From positions 704,001-768,000 of the forward strand of contig NZ_BAABBQ010000001.1 of the NCBI RefSeq assembly GCF_039538045.1: DNA of 64,000 bases. The letters are read 5' to 3'. The translations under genes and the position numbers were made by a program. Shown here piece after piece: positions 17,313-26,453 of this stretch. This DNA comes from Sphingomonas swuensis. Lineage in GTDB: Bacteria > Pseudomonadota > Alphaproteobacteria > Sphingomonadales > Sphingomonadaceae. The notes beneath the pieces were generated by a model. That model was not told the origin of the DNA, did no database searches, and was given only the letters and a program-made list of their open reading frames with translations. How positions within the stretch are numbered: the first letter of the stretch is position 1; every line of letters begins with the position of its first letter.

Positions 17313-19019
17313 CTAGAACAGCCCGTCGTCGTCGTCTTCCGTGGCGACCTCCGGACAAGCGGCACCCTCCGCGCTCCCGGCTTCGTCCGGCGCGAAGAGG
17401 CGGTGCAGCTGCCGCTCGCTCGCCATCGTGTAGAGCCGCGCGATCTGCTCCAGCAGCGCCTGCGCCTGCGCATTATTCTCGCCCGCCACCTCGGGGTAGG
17501 TTCCGGCGGCGTCGCGCAGATCCTCGGCGATCCTGTCGAGCGGCGCGGAGAAGGTGTCGATCGCCGCCACCGCCTCGGCCGCGGTCCCGAGCACCGCCGC
17601 GGCCGAGCTCGCCTGCTGGTCGAGCCGCATGGCGCTCTCGCCGGTGCGCCTCGCGCCCTCGCGGATGACCTCCAGCGACTGCTCGAGCGTCTGCCCGCCG
17701 CTACCCTCTTCCGCCGCCGACCCTTGCGCGAGCTGGCCGGCTGCATCGTTGAGCCTCGCCACCGCCGCGTCGACATCGATGCAGATCGCCTCCAGCGTGC
17801 TCACCAGCGCCCTGATCTCGACCGCGATCCGGGCGATGCCGACGCCTTGCTGGCCGAGCCTGTAGCAGCGCAGGTCGGTGTTCCATGCCATGTTGCCGAC
17901 CTCGGCGGTGATCCGGTGGATAAGGGCGAGCCGCTGGCCGACCCGCGCCACGGTGCTGCCTGTCTCCGTGCCGAGCGCCTGCGAATGGCCGTCGGCCTCG
18001 CGCAGCCGCCCGGTCAGCGCACCGGCTCCCGCGACCCCTTGCTCGAGCGCGGCGAGGAGGTCGCCGCTCGGCCCATCATCGTCGCCGTGGCGCTGCAGCG
18101 CGAGCATCGCCTCGACCTCGGCGCCGATCTGCTGCTGGCTTTCGTACAGTCGGCCACTCTCGCGCTGGAAGTCCGCCACTGCCTCCCGGCACTGCGCCTC
18201 GAGCAGCGCCAGCACGTGCCGCGCCGCCGCTGCTTCATCATCGCCCTGCGCCCCTGCAGCGAGCTCGGCCTCGACCATCCGGAACCCGGTCGCGACATGC
18301 TCGAGCCGCTGGCGCGTGATGTCGCCGATCTGCATCGCCCCGAGCGCCTCGGCGAGCTGCGAGCGTAGCCGGCAGGCAACCTCCGCGACCCCTTCCGATT
18401 GCGCCTCGGCACCCTCCAGATAGTCGCGCAGCGCGAGCGCGTTCTGTGTCAGCCGACGCGGAACGTCGCCCACCACCGCCGCGCATTCCCCCGCCAGCTC
18501 GGCGTCGCTCGCAAGCACCCGCGGGACCATTGCCGACAGTTCGCGTACCTCGCTCCTGACCTCGCGTATCTCGTCCTCGCTTTGGTCGAGCTTCGCCAGC
18601 ATCTGGTCGGCAAACTCGGAAAAGCCGTGGAGGCCGCCCGACGCCACCTTGATGTTGAGCCCGCAGATCCGGAGGAACTCGATGGTCCGGCCGACCCCGA
18701 ACAATTGCTGGTGGACGCTCCGGCTCGCCGCGCCGATCGCAGCCAGCGCTTGAGCCCGTGCCGAGATCCGCTCCGGCAGCGCCTCGATCCGTTCTGCCAT
18801 CTCCTGCATGTTGGCGACCGCGCGGGATGCCGCGTCGCGGTCAAGCGCGCCGGCTAAGTCGGCGAGATTGGCGATCAGTTCCTCGACGAGCCGGTAGGCA
18901 TCGGACAGCGTGTTCCCGGCCTCGAGGAAGGCGGCATCAAGTCCGCTCGCCAGACTCTCGACCGCAATATCGATCGCGGCTGGCGCCGGCGCATCCTCGG
19001 AAATCGCTACCGCGGGCAC
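17313..19019 (-). CDS. Soluble coiled-coil chemotaxis-operon protein, unknown role
   Basis: 568 residues, mostly helical, rich in Ala/Glu/Leu/Arg heptads, with no transmembrane segment and no HAMP. The middle has receptor-like wording (LIHRITAEVGNMAWNTDLRCYRLGQQGVGIARIAVEIRALV) that echoes the tip of MCP signalling domains but lacks the canonical E-I-V-x-x-I-A-x-Q-T-N hairpin. It ends in an acidic tail EDDDDGLF. It is the last gene of the che operon, 47 nt after cheB. It could be a degenerate soluble receptor, an adaptor or a phosphatase-like factor; I cannot decide. Confidence 0.7.
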   Translation of the reverse strand: MPAVAISEDAPAPAAIDIAVESLASGLDAAFLEAGNTLSDAYRLVEELIANLADLAGALDRDAASRAVANMQEMAERIEALPERISARAQALAAIGAASRSVHQQLFGVGRTIEFLRICGLNIKVASGGLHGFSEFADQMLAKLDQSEDEIREVRSEVRELSAMVPRVLASDAELAGECAAVVGDVPRRLTQNALALRDYLEGAEAQSEGVAEVACRLRSQLAEALGAMQIGDITRQRLEHVATGFRMVEAELAAGAQGDDEAAAARHVLALLEAQCREAVADFQRESGRLYESQQQIGAEVEAMLALQRHGDDDGPSGDLLAALEQGVAGAGALTGRLREADGHSQALGTETGSTVARVGQRLALIHRITAEVGNMAWNTDLRCYRLGQQGVGIARIAVEIRALVSTLEAICIDVDAAVARLNDAAGQLAQGSAAEEGSGGQTLEQSLEVIREGARRTGESAMRLDQQASSAAAVLGTAAEAVAAIDTFSAPLDRIAEDLRDAAGTYPEVAGENNAQAQALLEQIARLYTMASERQLHRLFAPDEAGSAEGAACPEVATEDDDDGLF

Positions 19020-19066
19020 GGTCGGAGATCAGCCCGCTGAACGGGATGGGTGAGGCGGCATCGCAA

Positions 19067-20155
19067 TCACCGGCTGGCCGCCTGGAGCAATTCCCGGGCG
19101 ATCTGTCCGAGCGGGACGACCTTTTCGACACCGCCGTGCGCGATCGCTTCCTTCGGCATTCCGAACACGATCGACGTCGCCTCGTCCTGCGCGACGGTGC
19201 GTGCGCCGGCATTGCGCATCTCGAGCATGCCGCGCGCGCCGTCGTCACCCATCCCGGTCATGATCACGCCGACCGCGTTCGAACCTGCCGCCTGCGCGAC
19301 CGAGCGGAACAGGACGTCGACCGAGGGCCGGTGGCGGGACACCAGCGGACCGTTGCGCACCGAGACATGGTAGCGCGCACCGCGGCGTTCGAGGATCATG
19401 TGACGCCCGCCCGGCGCGATCAGCACCTGGCCGCGGAGCACCGGATCGCCGTCGACCGCTTCCCGCACGTCGACCTCGCACAGGCTGTTGAGGCGGGTGG
19501 CGAAGGCTCGGGTGAAATGCTCGGGCATGTGCTGCACGACCACGATCCCCGGCGAGTTGGCGGGCAGGGCCTCGAGGACCTGTCGGAGGGCCTCGGTCCC
19601 GCCCGTCGAGGCGCCCAGGCAGACCACCATCTCGGTGGTCCGGCTCATCGCCCGGCCTGTCGGCGGCGGAAGCATGGCGTCGGCGGTCAGCTTCTGCTGC
19701 GGCACGACAGGGCGCGGTCCAGTATCGGCGCGACCCCGGATCCGCGCCTTGGCGGCAGCCTTCACCGTATCGCGGATTTGCAGATTATGCTCGGCGAGAT
19801 GCTCGGCGACACCGACCTTGGGCTTGAGGATGACGTCGACCGCGCCCGCTTCGAGCGCCTGCAGAAGCGTCTCCGACCCACTCTCAGTCAGCGATGAGCA
19901 CATGACGACCGGTACGGGATGCTGCGACATCAGCTTGCGCAGGAAAGTGATGCCGTCCATCCGCGGCATCTCGACGTCGAGCGTGATGACGTCGGGCGTC
20001 TCTTCGCTGATCCGCTTGGCCGCGACGAACGGATCGGGCGCGGTGCCGATTACCTCGATCTCCGGATCCTCGGACAGCACCTTGCTCATCACCTGGCGGA
20101 CCACCGAGCTGTCGTCGATGATCAGGACTCGGACCTTCTGTCGCAGCAGCGCCAT
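19067..20155 (-). CDS. cheB: Chemotaxis protein-glutamate methylesterase
   Basis: 362 residues: receiver domain 1-125 with D14/D15 and phospho-acceptor D60, a linker, then the methylesterase domain with the catalytic triad S183 (LGASTGG), H209 (VVQHMPE) and D305 (GMGDDGA). Demethylates or deamidates MCPs and gives adaptation together with CheR. It follows cheR by 3 nt in the same operon. Confidence 0.96.
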   Translation of the reverse strand: MALLRQKVRVLIIDDSSVVRQVMSKVLSEDPEIEVIGTAPDPFVAAKRISEETPDVITLDVEMPRMDGITFLRKLMSQHPVPVVMCSSLTESGSETLLQALEAGAVDVILKPKVGVAEHLAEHNLQIRDTVKAAAKARIRGRADTGPRPVVPQQKLTADAMLPPPTGRAMSRTTEMVVCLGASTGGTEALRQVLEALPANSPGIVVVQHMPEHFTRAFATRLNSLCEVDVREAVDGDPVLRGQVLIAPGGRHMILERRGARYHVSVRNGPLVSRHRPSVDVLFRSVAQAAGSNAVGVIMTGMGDDGARGMLEMRNAGARTVAQDEATSIVFGMPKEAIAHGGVEKVVPLGQIARELLQAASR

Positions 20156-20158
20156 GAG

Positions 20159-21022
20159 TCAGCTCCGTCTGAAGATGGTGTTGGCGACCTGGACGAGCGG
20201 CAGCTCGTGCCCGGCGATGGTTTCCGAATGGCCGAGGAACAGCAGTCCGCCCGGCGCCATTCTGTCGACGATCTGTGACACTACCCGGAGCTGCGCCTCC
20301 TTGTCGAAATAGATGAGCACATTGCGGCAAAAGACGAGGTGCATCGGCTCGCCGACCGGATACTTCTCGTCCATCAGGTTGAGCCGGGCGAAGGAGATGC
20401 TTCGGCGAAGCGCCGGGACCACCCGCACTTCGTGGCGGTCGGGATCGCACGAGGGCATCAGGTAGCGCTGGCGGAGCAGTGCGGGCACCGGCTCGACGAA
20501 ATCGGTCGGGTAGATCCCGGCCCGGGCGATCTCGAGCACCTGCGTATCGAGGTCGGTGGCAAGGATGCGGTAGCTGGCGGCGAAGCGTCCGGTCATCACG
20601 TCGTCGATGACCATCGCGATGGTATAGGGTTCGGCTCCGCTCGAGCAGGCGACGCTCCACACCCGGATGCTGGTCGTCCCGGCCTCGATCAGCGCCGGAA
20701 GCGCGGTGCTCCGCAGATAGTCGAAGTGATAGGGCTCGCGGAAGAAGTCGGTCTTGTTGGTCGTCACCGCGTTGATGAGATATTCGGCCTCCTCCTCGAG
20801 GTTGTTGTCCTGGAAGAGGTAGTCGCAATAGTCGTCGAGCGTCGGTGCTCCGATCGCTCGCTGGCGGCGGCGCAGCCGCCCTTCGAGCATGGTCTGCTTG
20901 CTCGGCGGCATCCGGATCCCGGCATAGGCATAGATGTAGTTGGCGAGCGCCTCGAAGTTGCGTTTGCCGATCCGGTCGGTGAGGATGCCCGCAGCATTGG
21001 GCGGGGACGCCATCATGTTCAT
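20159..21022 (-). CDS. cheR: Chemotaxis protein methyltransferase
   Basis: SAM-dependent methylation of MCP glutamates. 287 residues if it starts at the ATG 4 nt after the cheW stop codon; ATGs two and three codons in are alternatives. Seen: the N-terminal helical domain, TTNKTDFFREPYHFDYL, the SAM motif VWSVACSSGAEPYTIAM, ATDLDTQVLEIARAG, and NVLIYFDKE. No TPR extension is visible. Whether it needs a receptor tether relates to the conserved C-terminal tail on both MCPs next door. Confidence 0.95.
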   Translation of the reverse strand: MNMMASPPNAAGILTDRIGKRNFEALANYIYAYAGIRMPPSKQTMLEGRLRRRQRAIGAPTLDDYCDYLFQDNNLEEEAEYLINAVTTNKTDFFREPYHFDYLRSTALPALIEAGTTSIRVWSVACSSGAEPYTIAMVIDDVMTGRFAASYRILATDLDTQVLEIARAGIYPTDFVEPVPALLRQRYLMPSCDPDRHEVRVVPALRRSISFARLNLMDEKYPVGEPMHLVFCRNVLIYFDKEAQLRVVSQIVDRMAPGGLLFLGHSETIAGHELPLVQVANTIFRRS

Positions 21023-21026
21023 GCGG

Positions 21027-21509
21027 TCACGCGGCGGTCGCGAGCGAGGACAAGGAGTCGACGTCGGTGGCGGAGAAGATCCGCTCCATGTCGATGAAGA
21101 CGACGAAGCCGTCGGCGCGCTTGGCGACCCCGGCGATATAGTCGGACTCCCAATGCATTCCGACGTCGGGCGCGGGGCCGATCTGGGACCGGTCCACCGT
21201 GCTGACGTCAAGCACCCTGTCGACCACGAGGCCGAGCGTCAGCACGCGCCCCTCGAGGGGCACGTCGACCACCAGGATCCGGGTGCTTAGGCTCGGTTCG
21301 GCGCTCGTCATTCCCAGCCGCAAACGGAGGTCGACGGTCGTCACCCCTTCGCCGCGAAGATCGGTCAGGCCAAGAAGGAAGCCCGGACCGTTGGGAATTC
21401 GGAAGGGCTCGCGATAGTCGAGTATCTCGCGGACGAGGGCGACGGGTATGGCGAAGGTTTCCGCGGCAAGTCCGAAGGTGACGACCTGCACTTCGCTGCC
21501 CCCGCTCAT
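21027..21509 (-). CDS. cheW: CheW coupling protein (second copy)
   Basis: 160-residue SH3-like adaptor linking CheA to receptors. Seen: [21 protein letters not shown], the [18 protein letters not shown] core, [13 protein letters not shown], and [21 protein letters not shown]. Its ATG overlaps the stop codon of the larger MCP gene, so this adaptor is produced with that receptor. It is clearly different in sequence from the other CheW (25942). Confidence 0.93.
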   Translation of the reverse strand: MSGGSEVQVVTFGLAAETFAIPVALVREILDYREPFRIPNGPGFLLGLTDLRGEGVTTVDLRLRLGMTSAEPSLSTRILVVDVPLEGRVLTLGLVVDRVLDVSTVDRSQIGPAPDVGMHWESDYIAGVAKRADGFVVFIDMERIFSATDVDSLSSLATAA

Positions 21510-23869
21510 GCCGCCTTGCTTTCGAATTCGGCATCCTGCGCATCGGGCCCGCCCTGGGTGAGGTCGAGCGCGAAGCCGCTGGCGCGAGCCTGCTGGTCGG
21601 CGATCGAGCCGGGCGCGCCGGGTCGCTTGGGCTTGGCCGTCGCGGTCGGTCGCGCTGCGCGCGGAGCCTTGGCTTTCGACTTGGCGGCGGCAGTGGACGC
21701 GACCTCGCTCCGGCGGCGGGCGGTCGCCGGGGCGGCAGCCGCGGATGCGCCCGACGACCCGTTCGCAAGCCGGAAATAGGCGATGCTGCCCTGCAGCTGC
21801 TCGGCCTGGCTTGCGAGGAGCTCCGAGGTGGTCGAGATCTGCTCGGACGCCCCGGCATTCTGCTGGGTCACCTGGTCGAGCTGCTGGATCGCCTCGTTGA
21901 TCTGAGCCGCGCCGATATCCTGTTCGCGGCAGGCCGAGCTGATCTCGAGCACCAGTTCGGCGGTGCGGCGGATATCCGGGACCAGCTTGCCGAGCATGTC
22001 GCCCGCGTCGGCGGCGGCCTTCAGGGTCTCGCTCGACACCGAACTGATCTCGGCCGCCGCACTCTGGCTGCGTTCGGCGAGCTTGCGCACTTCGGACGCG
22101 ACCACGGCAAAGCCGCGGCCATGCTCGCCCGCGCGCGCCGCCTCGACCGCGGCGTTCAGCGCAAGGAGGTCGGTCTGGCGCGCGATTTCCTGGACGATTC
22201 CGATCTTCTCGGTGATGGTGCGCATCGCCAGCACCGCTTTCTCGACCGCGACCCCGCTCGCTTCGGCATCGCGGGCCGACTGGCGCGCCATCTTCTCGGT
22301 CTGGGCGGCATTGTCGGCATTCTGGCGGATGTTGGCGGCCATCTCCTCCATCGAGGCCGAGGCCTGTTCGGTCGCCGCCGCCTGCTCGGTCGCGCCCTGC
22401 GAGACCTGCTCCGAGCTCGCCGACAGTTCCTGGCTGCCTGACGAGACATTGTCCGCCGCGGCATTGGCATTGCCGACCACGTCCCTCAGCCGATCGACCA
22501 TCCGCTCGAGCGCATGGCCGAGGGTGTCGTCAGCGGACAGTGGATGGTGATCGACGGTGAGGTCGCCGTCGGCGATCTTGTCGGCAAGGTCGGCGCTCAC
22601 TCGGAGGCTGTCGACCAGTGCGTTGATGGCGTTGCGCATCTTCTGGTGATCGCCCTCGCAGGGGATTTCGACCCGCTCGGTGAGGTTGCCGGTGCTGACT
22701 CGTTCGAGCACGCGATTGCCCTCGAGGATCGGGAGCAGGATCGCATCGAGCATTCCGTTGATGCCCGCCACCAGCTTGGCGAAGTCTCCAACGAAATTCC
22801 GGTCCTCGCCGCGTTCGCCCAGGTGACCGGCAGTGGCGGCATCGATCAGCCGGCCGATTTCGTGGGTGATGTTGCGTAGATTGCCGCGAAGCGTCTCGAC
22901 CGTGTCGTTGATGAACGCCTTCTTGCCCGGGAACTGCTCGAGCGGCGCGTCGAAATTGCCCTCGCCGAATTCCTTGATGCAGGCCATCGCCTTCTTCTTC
23001 ACCGCGATGTGCGCGGCGACCATCTCGTTGACGCCGCGCGCGACGATCCCGAAATCGCCCTTGAACTTCTCGGCCGGCACGAAGACGTCGATGTCGCCCT
23101 TGTCATGCTCGGCCGCCATGTGGCGCATCTCGGCGATGATGCCCTTGAGGTTCCCGCGCAGAGTCTCGATCGTGTCGTTGATGAAGGCCTTCTTGCCGGG
23201 CAGCTGCTCCATCGGCGCTTCGAAGTTGCCCTCGCCGAACTCCTTGATGCAGGCCATCGCCAGCTTCTTCACCGCGATGTGCGCCGCGACCATCTCGTTG
23301 ACGCCGCGCGCGACGATCCCGAAGTCGCCGCTGAACTTCTCGGCCGCGACGAACACGTCGATGTCGCCCTTCTCATGCTCGGCCGCCATGTGCCGCATTT
23401 CGGCGATGATGCCCTTGAGGTTGCCGCGGAGCGTCTCGATCGTCTCGTTGATGAAGGCCTTCTTGCCCGGGAGCGGGGGCATCGGGGCCTCGAAATTCCC
23501 CTCGCCGAACTCGCGCACGCACTCCATCGCCAGCTTCTTCACCGCGATATGGCTGGCGACGAGCGCGTTGATCCGCCCCGCGAGAACCGCACACTGGCCC
23601 TCGAAGCGTGCCACCGGCAGCTCCACGTCGATGTCGCCGCGCTCATGTTCGGCGCAGACCCTCGCCACCTCCGCGTCGAGCGCGACCACCGGGCTCAGCG
23701 CCTGGTCGAGGAGGTCGTTGACCGCTTCGAGAATCGAGCGGGTCCGCCCCTTGGCCAGCGACAGGTCGGCCCGTTCGCCCAGCTGTCCCCCGGCAAGCTG
23801 GCGGCCAACCCGGGACAGTTCGGCCGTGACGAGGTCGTGCGCGACGGGGTCGAGGAAGGCGAGGGACAT
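21506..23869 (-). CDS. Soluble methyl-accepting chemotaxis protein with about ten HAMP modules
   Basis: 787 residues, no transmembrane segment. The N-terminal two-thirds is a HAMP array. A 90-residue HAMP doublet ([19 protein letters not shown] ... [18 protein letters not shown] ...) repeats about three times, preceded by a divergent HAMP and followed by three more ([33 protein letters not shown]). The signalling hairpin at about 530-690 has the tip [22 protein letters not shown], and methylation-helix glutamines are present. A basic Ala/Lys/Pro linker then leads to a C-terminal tail shared with the neighbouring MCP. It probably senses a cytoplasmic cue through stacked HAMPs. Confidence 0.92.
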   Translation of the reverse strand: MSLAFLDPVAHDLVTAELSRVGRQLAGGQLGERADLSLAKGRTRSILEAVNDLLDQALSPVVALDAEVARVCAEHERGDIDVELPVARFEGQCAVLAGRINALVASHIAVKKLAMECVREFGEGNFEAPMPPLPGKKAFINETIETLRGNLKGIIAEMRHMAAEHEKGDIDVFVAAEKFSGDFGIVARGVNEMVAAHIAVKKLAMACIKEFGEGNFEAPMEQLPGKKAFINDTIETLRGNLKGIIAEMRHMAAEHDKGDIDVFVPAEKFKGDFGIVARGVNEMVAAHIAVKKKAMACIKEFGEGNFDAPLEQFPGKKAFINDTVETLRGNLRNITHEIGRLIDAATAGHLGERGEDRNFVGDFAKLVAGINGMLDAILLPILEGNRVLERVSTGNLTERVEIPCEGDHQKMRNAINALVDSLRVSADLADKIADGDLTVDHHPLSADDTLGHALERMVDRLRDVVGNANAAADNVSSGSQELSASSEQVSQGATEQAAATEQASASMEEMAANIRQNADNAAQTEKMARQSARDAEASGVAVEKAVLAMRTITEKIGIVQEIARQTDLLALNAAVEAARAGEHGRGFAVVASEVRKLAERSQSAAAEISSVSSETLKAAADAGDMLGKLVPDIRRTAELVLEISSACREQDIGAAQINEAIQQLDQVTQQNAGASEQISTTSELLASQAEQLQGSIAYFRLANGSSGASAAAAPATARRRSEVASTAAAKSKAKAPRAARPTATAKPKRPGAPGSIADQQARASGFALDLTQGGPDAQDAEFESKAA
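22890..23650 (-). repeat. Intragenic 270-bp tandem repeats (HAMP doublets), receptor 1
   Basis: Approximate limits. The marker AGGCCATCGC (plus strand) recurs at 22981 and 23251, and its variant ACTCCATCGC at 23521: an exact 270-bp period equal to 90 residues. The first two units are nearly identical at DNA level, so slippage or recombination could change receptor length. Confidence 0.85.
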
Positions 23870-23916
23870 GCGGAGGACTCCTGCGGATGCAATCGAAGGG
23901 AGAGGGAGGTGGGCAG

Positions 23917-25839
23917 TCAGGCCGCCTTGCAGTCGAAGTTGGCGTCTTCGGCGTCGGGCCCGCCCTGGCTGAGGTCGAGCGCGAAGCCGCTCGCCCGCGC
24001 CTGCTGGTCGGCGACGCTGTTGACCCTTGCCCGAGCCTTGGGTTTCGCCTTGACGAAGGACTTCTTGGCCGCCGCGGGCGTGCGCCGGGTGGGCGCGGCG
24101 ACGGGCGCCGCAGCCGCGCTGTCCATCCGGAAGTAGCCGATGCTCGTCTGCAGCTCGGCGGCCTGGCCGGCGAGCGATTCCGAGGTGGTCGCGATCTGCT
24201 CGGAGGCGTTCGCATTCTGCTGCGTCACCTGGTCGAGCTGCTGGATCGCCTCGTTGATCTGCGCGGTCCCGATGTCCTGCTCCCGGCAGGCCGAGCTGAT
24301 CTCGAGCACCAGCTCGGCGGTGCGCCGGATGTCCGGGACCAGCTTGGCGAGCATGTCGCCGGCGTCGACCGCCGCCTTGACGGTCTCGGTCGAGACGGTG
24401 CTGATCTCGGCCGCCGCGCTCTGGCTGCGCTCCGCGAGCTTGCGCACTTCGGACGCGACCACGGCAAATCCGCGGCCATGCTCGCCCGCGCGCGCCGCCT
24501 CGACCGCGGCGTTCAGCGCGAGGAGGTCGGTCTGGCGCGCGATTTCCTGGACGATCCCGATCTTCTCGGCGATCGTCCGCATCGCGTGCACCGCCTTCTC
24601 GACCGCGACCCCGCTCGCCTCGGCGTCGCGGGCCGACTGGCGCGCCATCTTCTCGGTCTGCGCGGCATTGTCGGCATTCTGCCGGATGTTGGCGGCCATC
24701 TCCTCCATCGAGGCCGAGGCCTGCTCGGTTGCCGCCGCTTGCTCGGTCGCGCCCTGCGAGACCTGCTCCGAGCTGGTCGACAGCTCCTGGCTGCCGGCCG
24801 AGACGTTGTTCGCCGCCCCGCTGACCTCACCGACCACCGCGCGCAGGCTGTCGACCAGCGCGTTGATCGAATCCTTCATCCGCCGGTGATCGCCGTGACA
24901 CTCGATCTCGACCCGCTCGGTCAGATTGCCGGTGCTGACGAGGTCGAGCACCCTATTGCCCTCGACGATCGGAAGCAGCGTGGTGTCGAGCATCGAGTTG
25001 ATCCCGGTCACCAGCTTGGCGAAGTCGCCGACGAAGCGCTGATCCTCGCCGCGGTCGTTGAGGTTGCCCGCGCTCGCCGCCTTGATCAGCCGGCCGATCT
25101 CGGCGGTGATGTCGCGAAGGTTGCCGCGAAGCGTCTCGATGGTGTCGTTGATGAACGCCTTTTTGCCCGGGAACTGCTCGAGCGGCGCGTCGAAATTGCC
25201 CTCGCCGAACTGCTTGATGCAGGCCATCGCCTTCTTCTTCACCGCGATGTGCGCTTCGACCATCTCGTTGACGCCGCGCGCGACGATCCCGAAGTCACCC
25301 TTGAACTTCTCGGCCGGCACGAAGACGTCGATGTCGCCCTTGTCATGCTCGGCGGCCATGTGGCGCATCTCGGCGATGATGCCCTTGAGGTTCCCGCGCA
25401 GGTTCTCGATCGTGTCGTTGATGAAGGCCTTCTTGCCGGGCAATTGCTCCATCGGCGCTTCGAAGTTGCCTTCGCTGAATTCCTTGATGCAGGCCATCGC
25501 CAGCTTCTTCACCGCGATGTGGCTTGCCACCAGCGCGTTAATCTGGCGCGCGACCTCGGCCGGGGTCCCGGCGAAACGCTCGACCGGGACGACCACGTCG
25601 ATGTCGCCGCGCGCGTGCTCGGCGCAGACATGACCAAGCGCAGCGTCGAGCGCCTCGATCGGCTGCACCGCCCGGTCAAGCAGGCGGTTGATTGCGGCGA
25701 GCAGCTCGGCGGTGTCGCCGCTGGCGCCGCCAAGGTCGGCGCGTTCGGCAAGGTCGCCGCGCGCCAACGCCGCATCGACCCGCGCCAGTTCGGCGTGAAT
25801 GCTCGTCTTGTTGATGCCGCCGAACCATTGGAATGACAT
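23917..25839 (-). CDS. Soluble methyl-accepting chemotaxis protein with about seven HAMP modules
   Basis: 640 residues from the ATG with a GAAAGGCGACAGGCG leader; an in-frame ATG at 25890 is less likely. Same plan as the 787-residue receptor: no membrane segment, two 90-residue HAMP doublets instead of three, no final single HAMP before the signalling hairpin, nearly identical signalling domain ([21 protein letters not shown]), divergent Lys/Arg/Ala linker, then the shared tail ending DANFDCKAA. The approximately 100-nt gap to cheW contains the perfect palindrome GCCCGC-T-GCGGGC (25863-25875). Confidence 0.92.
   Translation of the reverse strand: MSFQWFGGINKTSIHAELARVDAALARGDLAERADLGGASGDTAELLAAINRLLDRAVQPIEALDAALGHVCAEHARGDIDVVVPVERFAGTPAEVARQINALVASHIAVKKLAMACIKEFSEGNFEAPMEQLPGKKAFINDTIENLRGNLKGIIAEMRHMAAEHDKGDIDVFVPAEKFKGDFGIVARGVNEMVEAHIAVKKKAMACIKQFGEGNFDAPLEQFPGKKAFINDTIETLRGNLRDITAEIGRLIKAASAGNLNDRGEDQRFVGDFAKLVTGINSMLDTTLLPIVEGNRVLDLVSTGNLTERVEIECHGDHRRMKDSINALVDSLRAVVGEVSGAANNVSAGSQELSTSSEQVSQGATEQAAATEQASASMEEMAANIRQNADNAAQTEKMARQSARDAEASGVAVEKAVHAMRTIAEKIGIVQEIARQTDLLALNAAVEAARAGEHGRGFAVVASEVRKLAERSQSAAAEISTVSTETVKAAVDAGDMLAKLVPDIRRTAELVLEISSACREQDIGTAQINEAIQQLDQVTQQNANASEQIATTSESLAGQAAELQTSIGYFRMDSAAAAPVAAPTRRTPAAAKKSFVKAKPKARARVNSVADQQARASGFALDLSQGGPDAEDANFDCKAA
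25110..25620 (-). repeat. Intragenic 270-bp tandem repeats, receptor 2
   Basis: Approximate limits. AGGCCATCGC recurs at 25221 and 25491 on the plus strand, a 270-bp period. The units are also nearly identical to those in receptor 1 (22890-23650), giving direct repeats about 2.2 kb apart in the same orientation. Confidence 0.82.
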
Positions 25840-25941
25840 CGCCTGTCGCCTTTCATCGGATGCCCGCTGCGGGCGGGTGGCGCCGTTCACGGCACCGGGT
25901 TCTTGGGTGTGTTTAAGGTGGTGAATGCGTTGCCGTTATCC

Positions 25942-26451
25942 TCAGGCCGCCGACGCGAGCTCGGGCGAGGCCTGGCCGCCGAGCAGGGGATTGAAGATCG
26001 CGCCGAGATTCGGGAGGACGATCACGCTTTCGTCGCGGCGGACGAGGCCGCGGATGTAGTGGCGCCGCCAGCGAAGGCCGACCGCGGGTGGCGGCTCACT
26101 CGTCTCGCGCCGGAGCGTAGCCACTTCGTGCACCTTGTCGGTCCGGATCCCGACCTGGAATGCACCGTTGGGGGTCGCCAGCTCGATGACCACGATCCGG
26201 CTGTCGACCGTCGCCTCGGCGGGCGGAAAGCCGAAGGCCGGGCGAAGGTCGGCGATCGGGATGATCTTGCCGCGGAAGTTGACGACGCTTCCGACCAGCG
26301 CGTTGGCACCGGGCACCACCGTCTCGGGCAGTAGGTCGAGGATCTCGCGCACCAGCACGGCCTCGACCGCGATGATCTCGGAATGGAGGTCGAAGGTCAG
26401 GACCTCGAGCTCGCCGCCCGGTCCCCAGTCGATGTCGGTCAGCTGATCCAT
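25942..26451 (-). CDS. cheW: CheW coupling protein (first copy)
   Basis: 169 residues starting at the ATG 2 nt after the cheA stop codon. Seen: LEVLTFDLHSEIIAVEAVLVREILDLLPET, VVNFRGKIIPIADLRPAFG, and VGIRTDKVHEVATLR. Standard CheW fold. Together with the copy at 21027 it gives two adaptors for one CheA and two receptors. Confidence 0.94.
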   Translation of the reverse strand: MDQLTDIDWGPGGELEVLTFDLHSEIIAVEAVLVREILDLLPETVVPGANALVGSVVNFRGKIIPIADLRPAFGFPPAEATVDSRIVVIELATPNGAFQVGIRTDKVHEVATLRRETSEPPPAVGLRWRRHYIRGLVRRDESVIVLPNLGAIFNPLLGGQASPELASAA

Positions 26452-26453
26452 GC

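Noticed and set aside
22890..25620. CRISPR array or mobile repeat suggested by regular 270-bp repeats
   Set aside because: The repeats are in-frame, encode HAMP doublets and have no spacers.
23887..25836. 649-codon plus-strand frame opposite the second MCP
   Set aside because: Mirror of the repetitive HAMP and signalling coding sequence; no independent ribosome site or domain.
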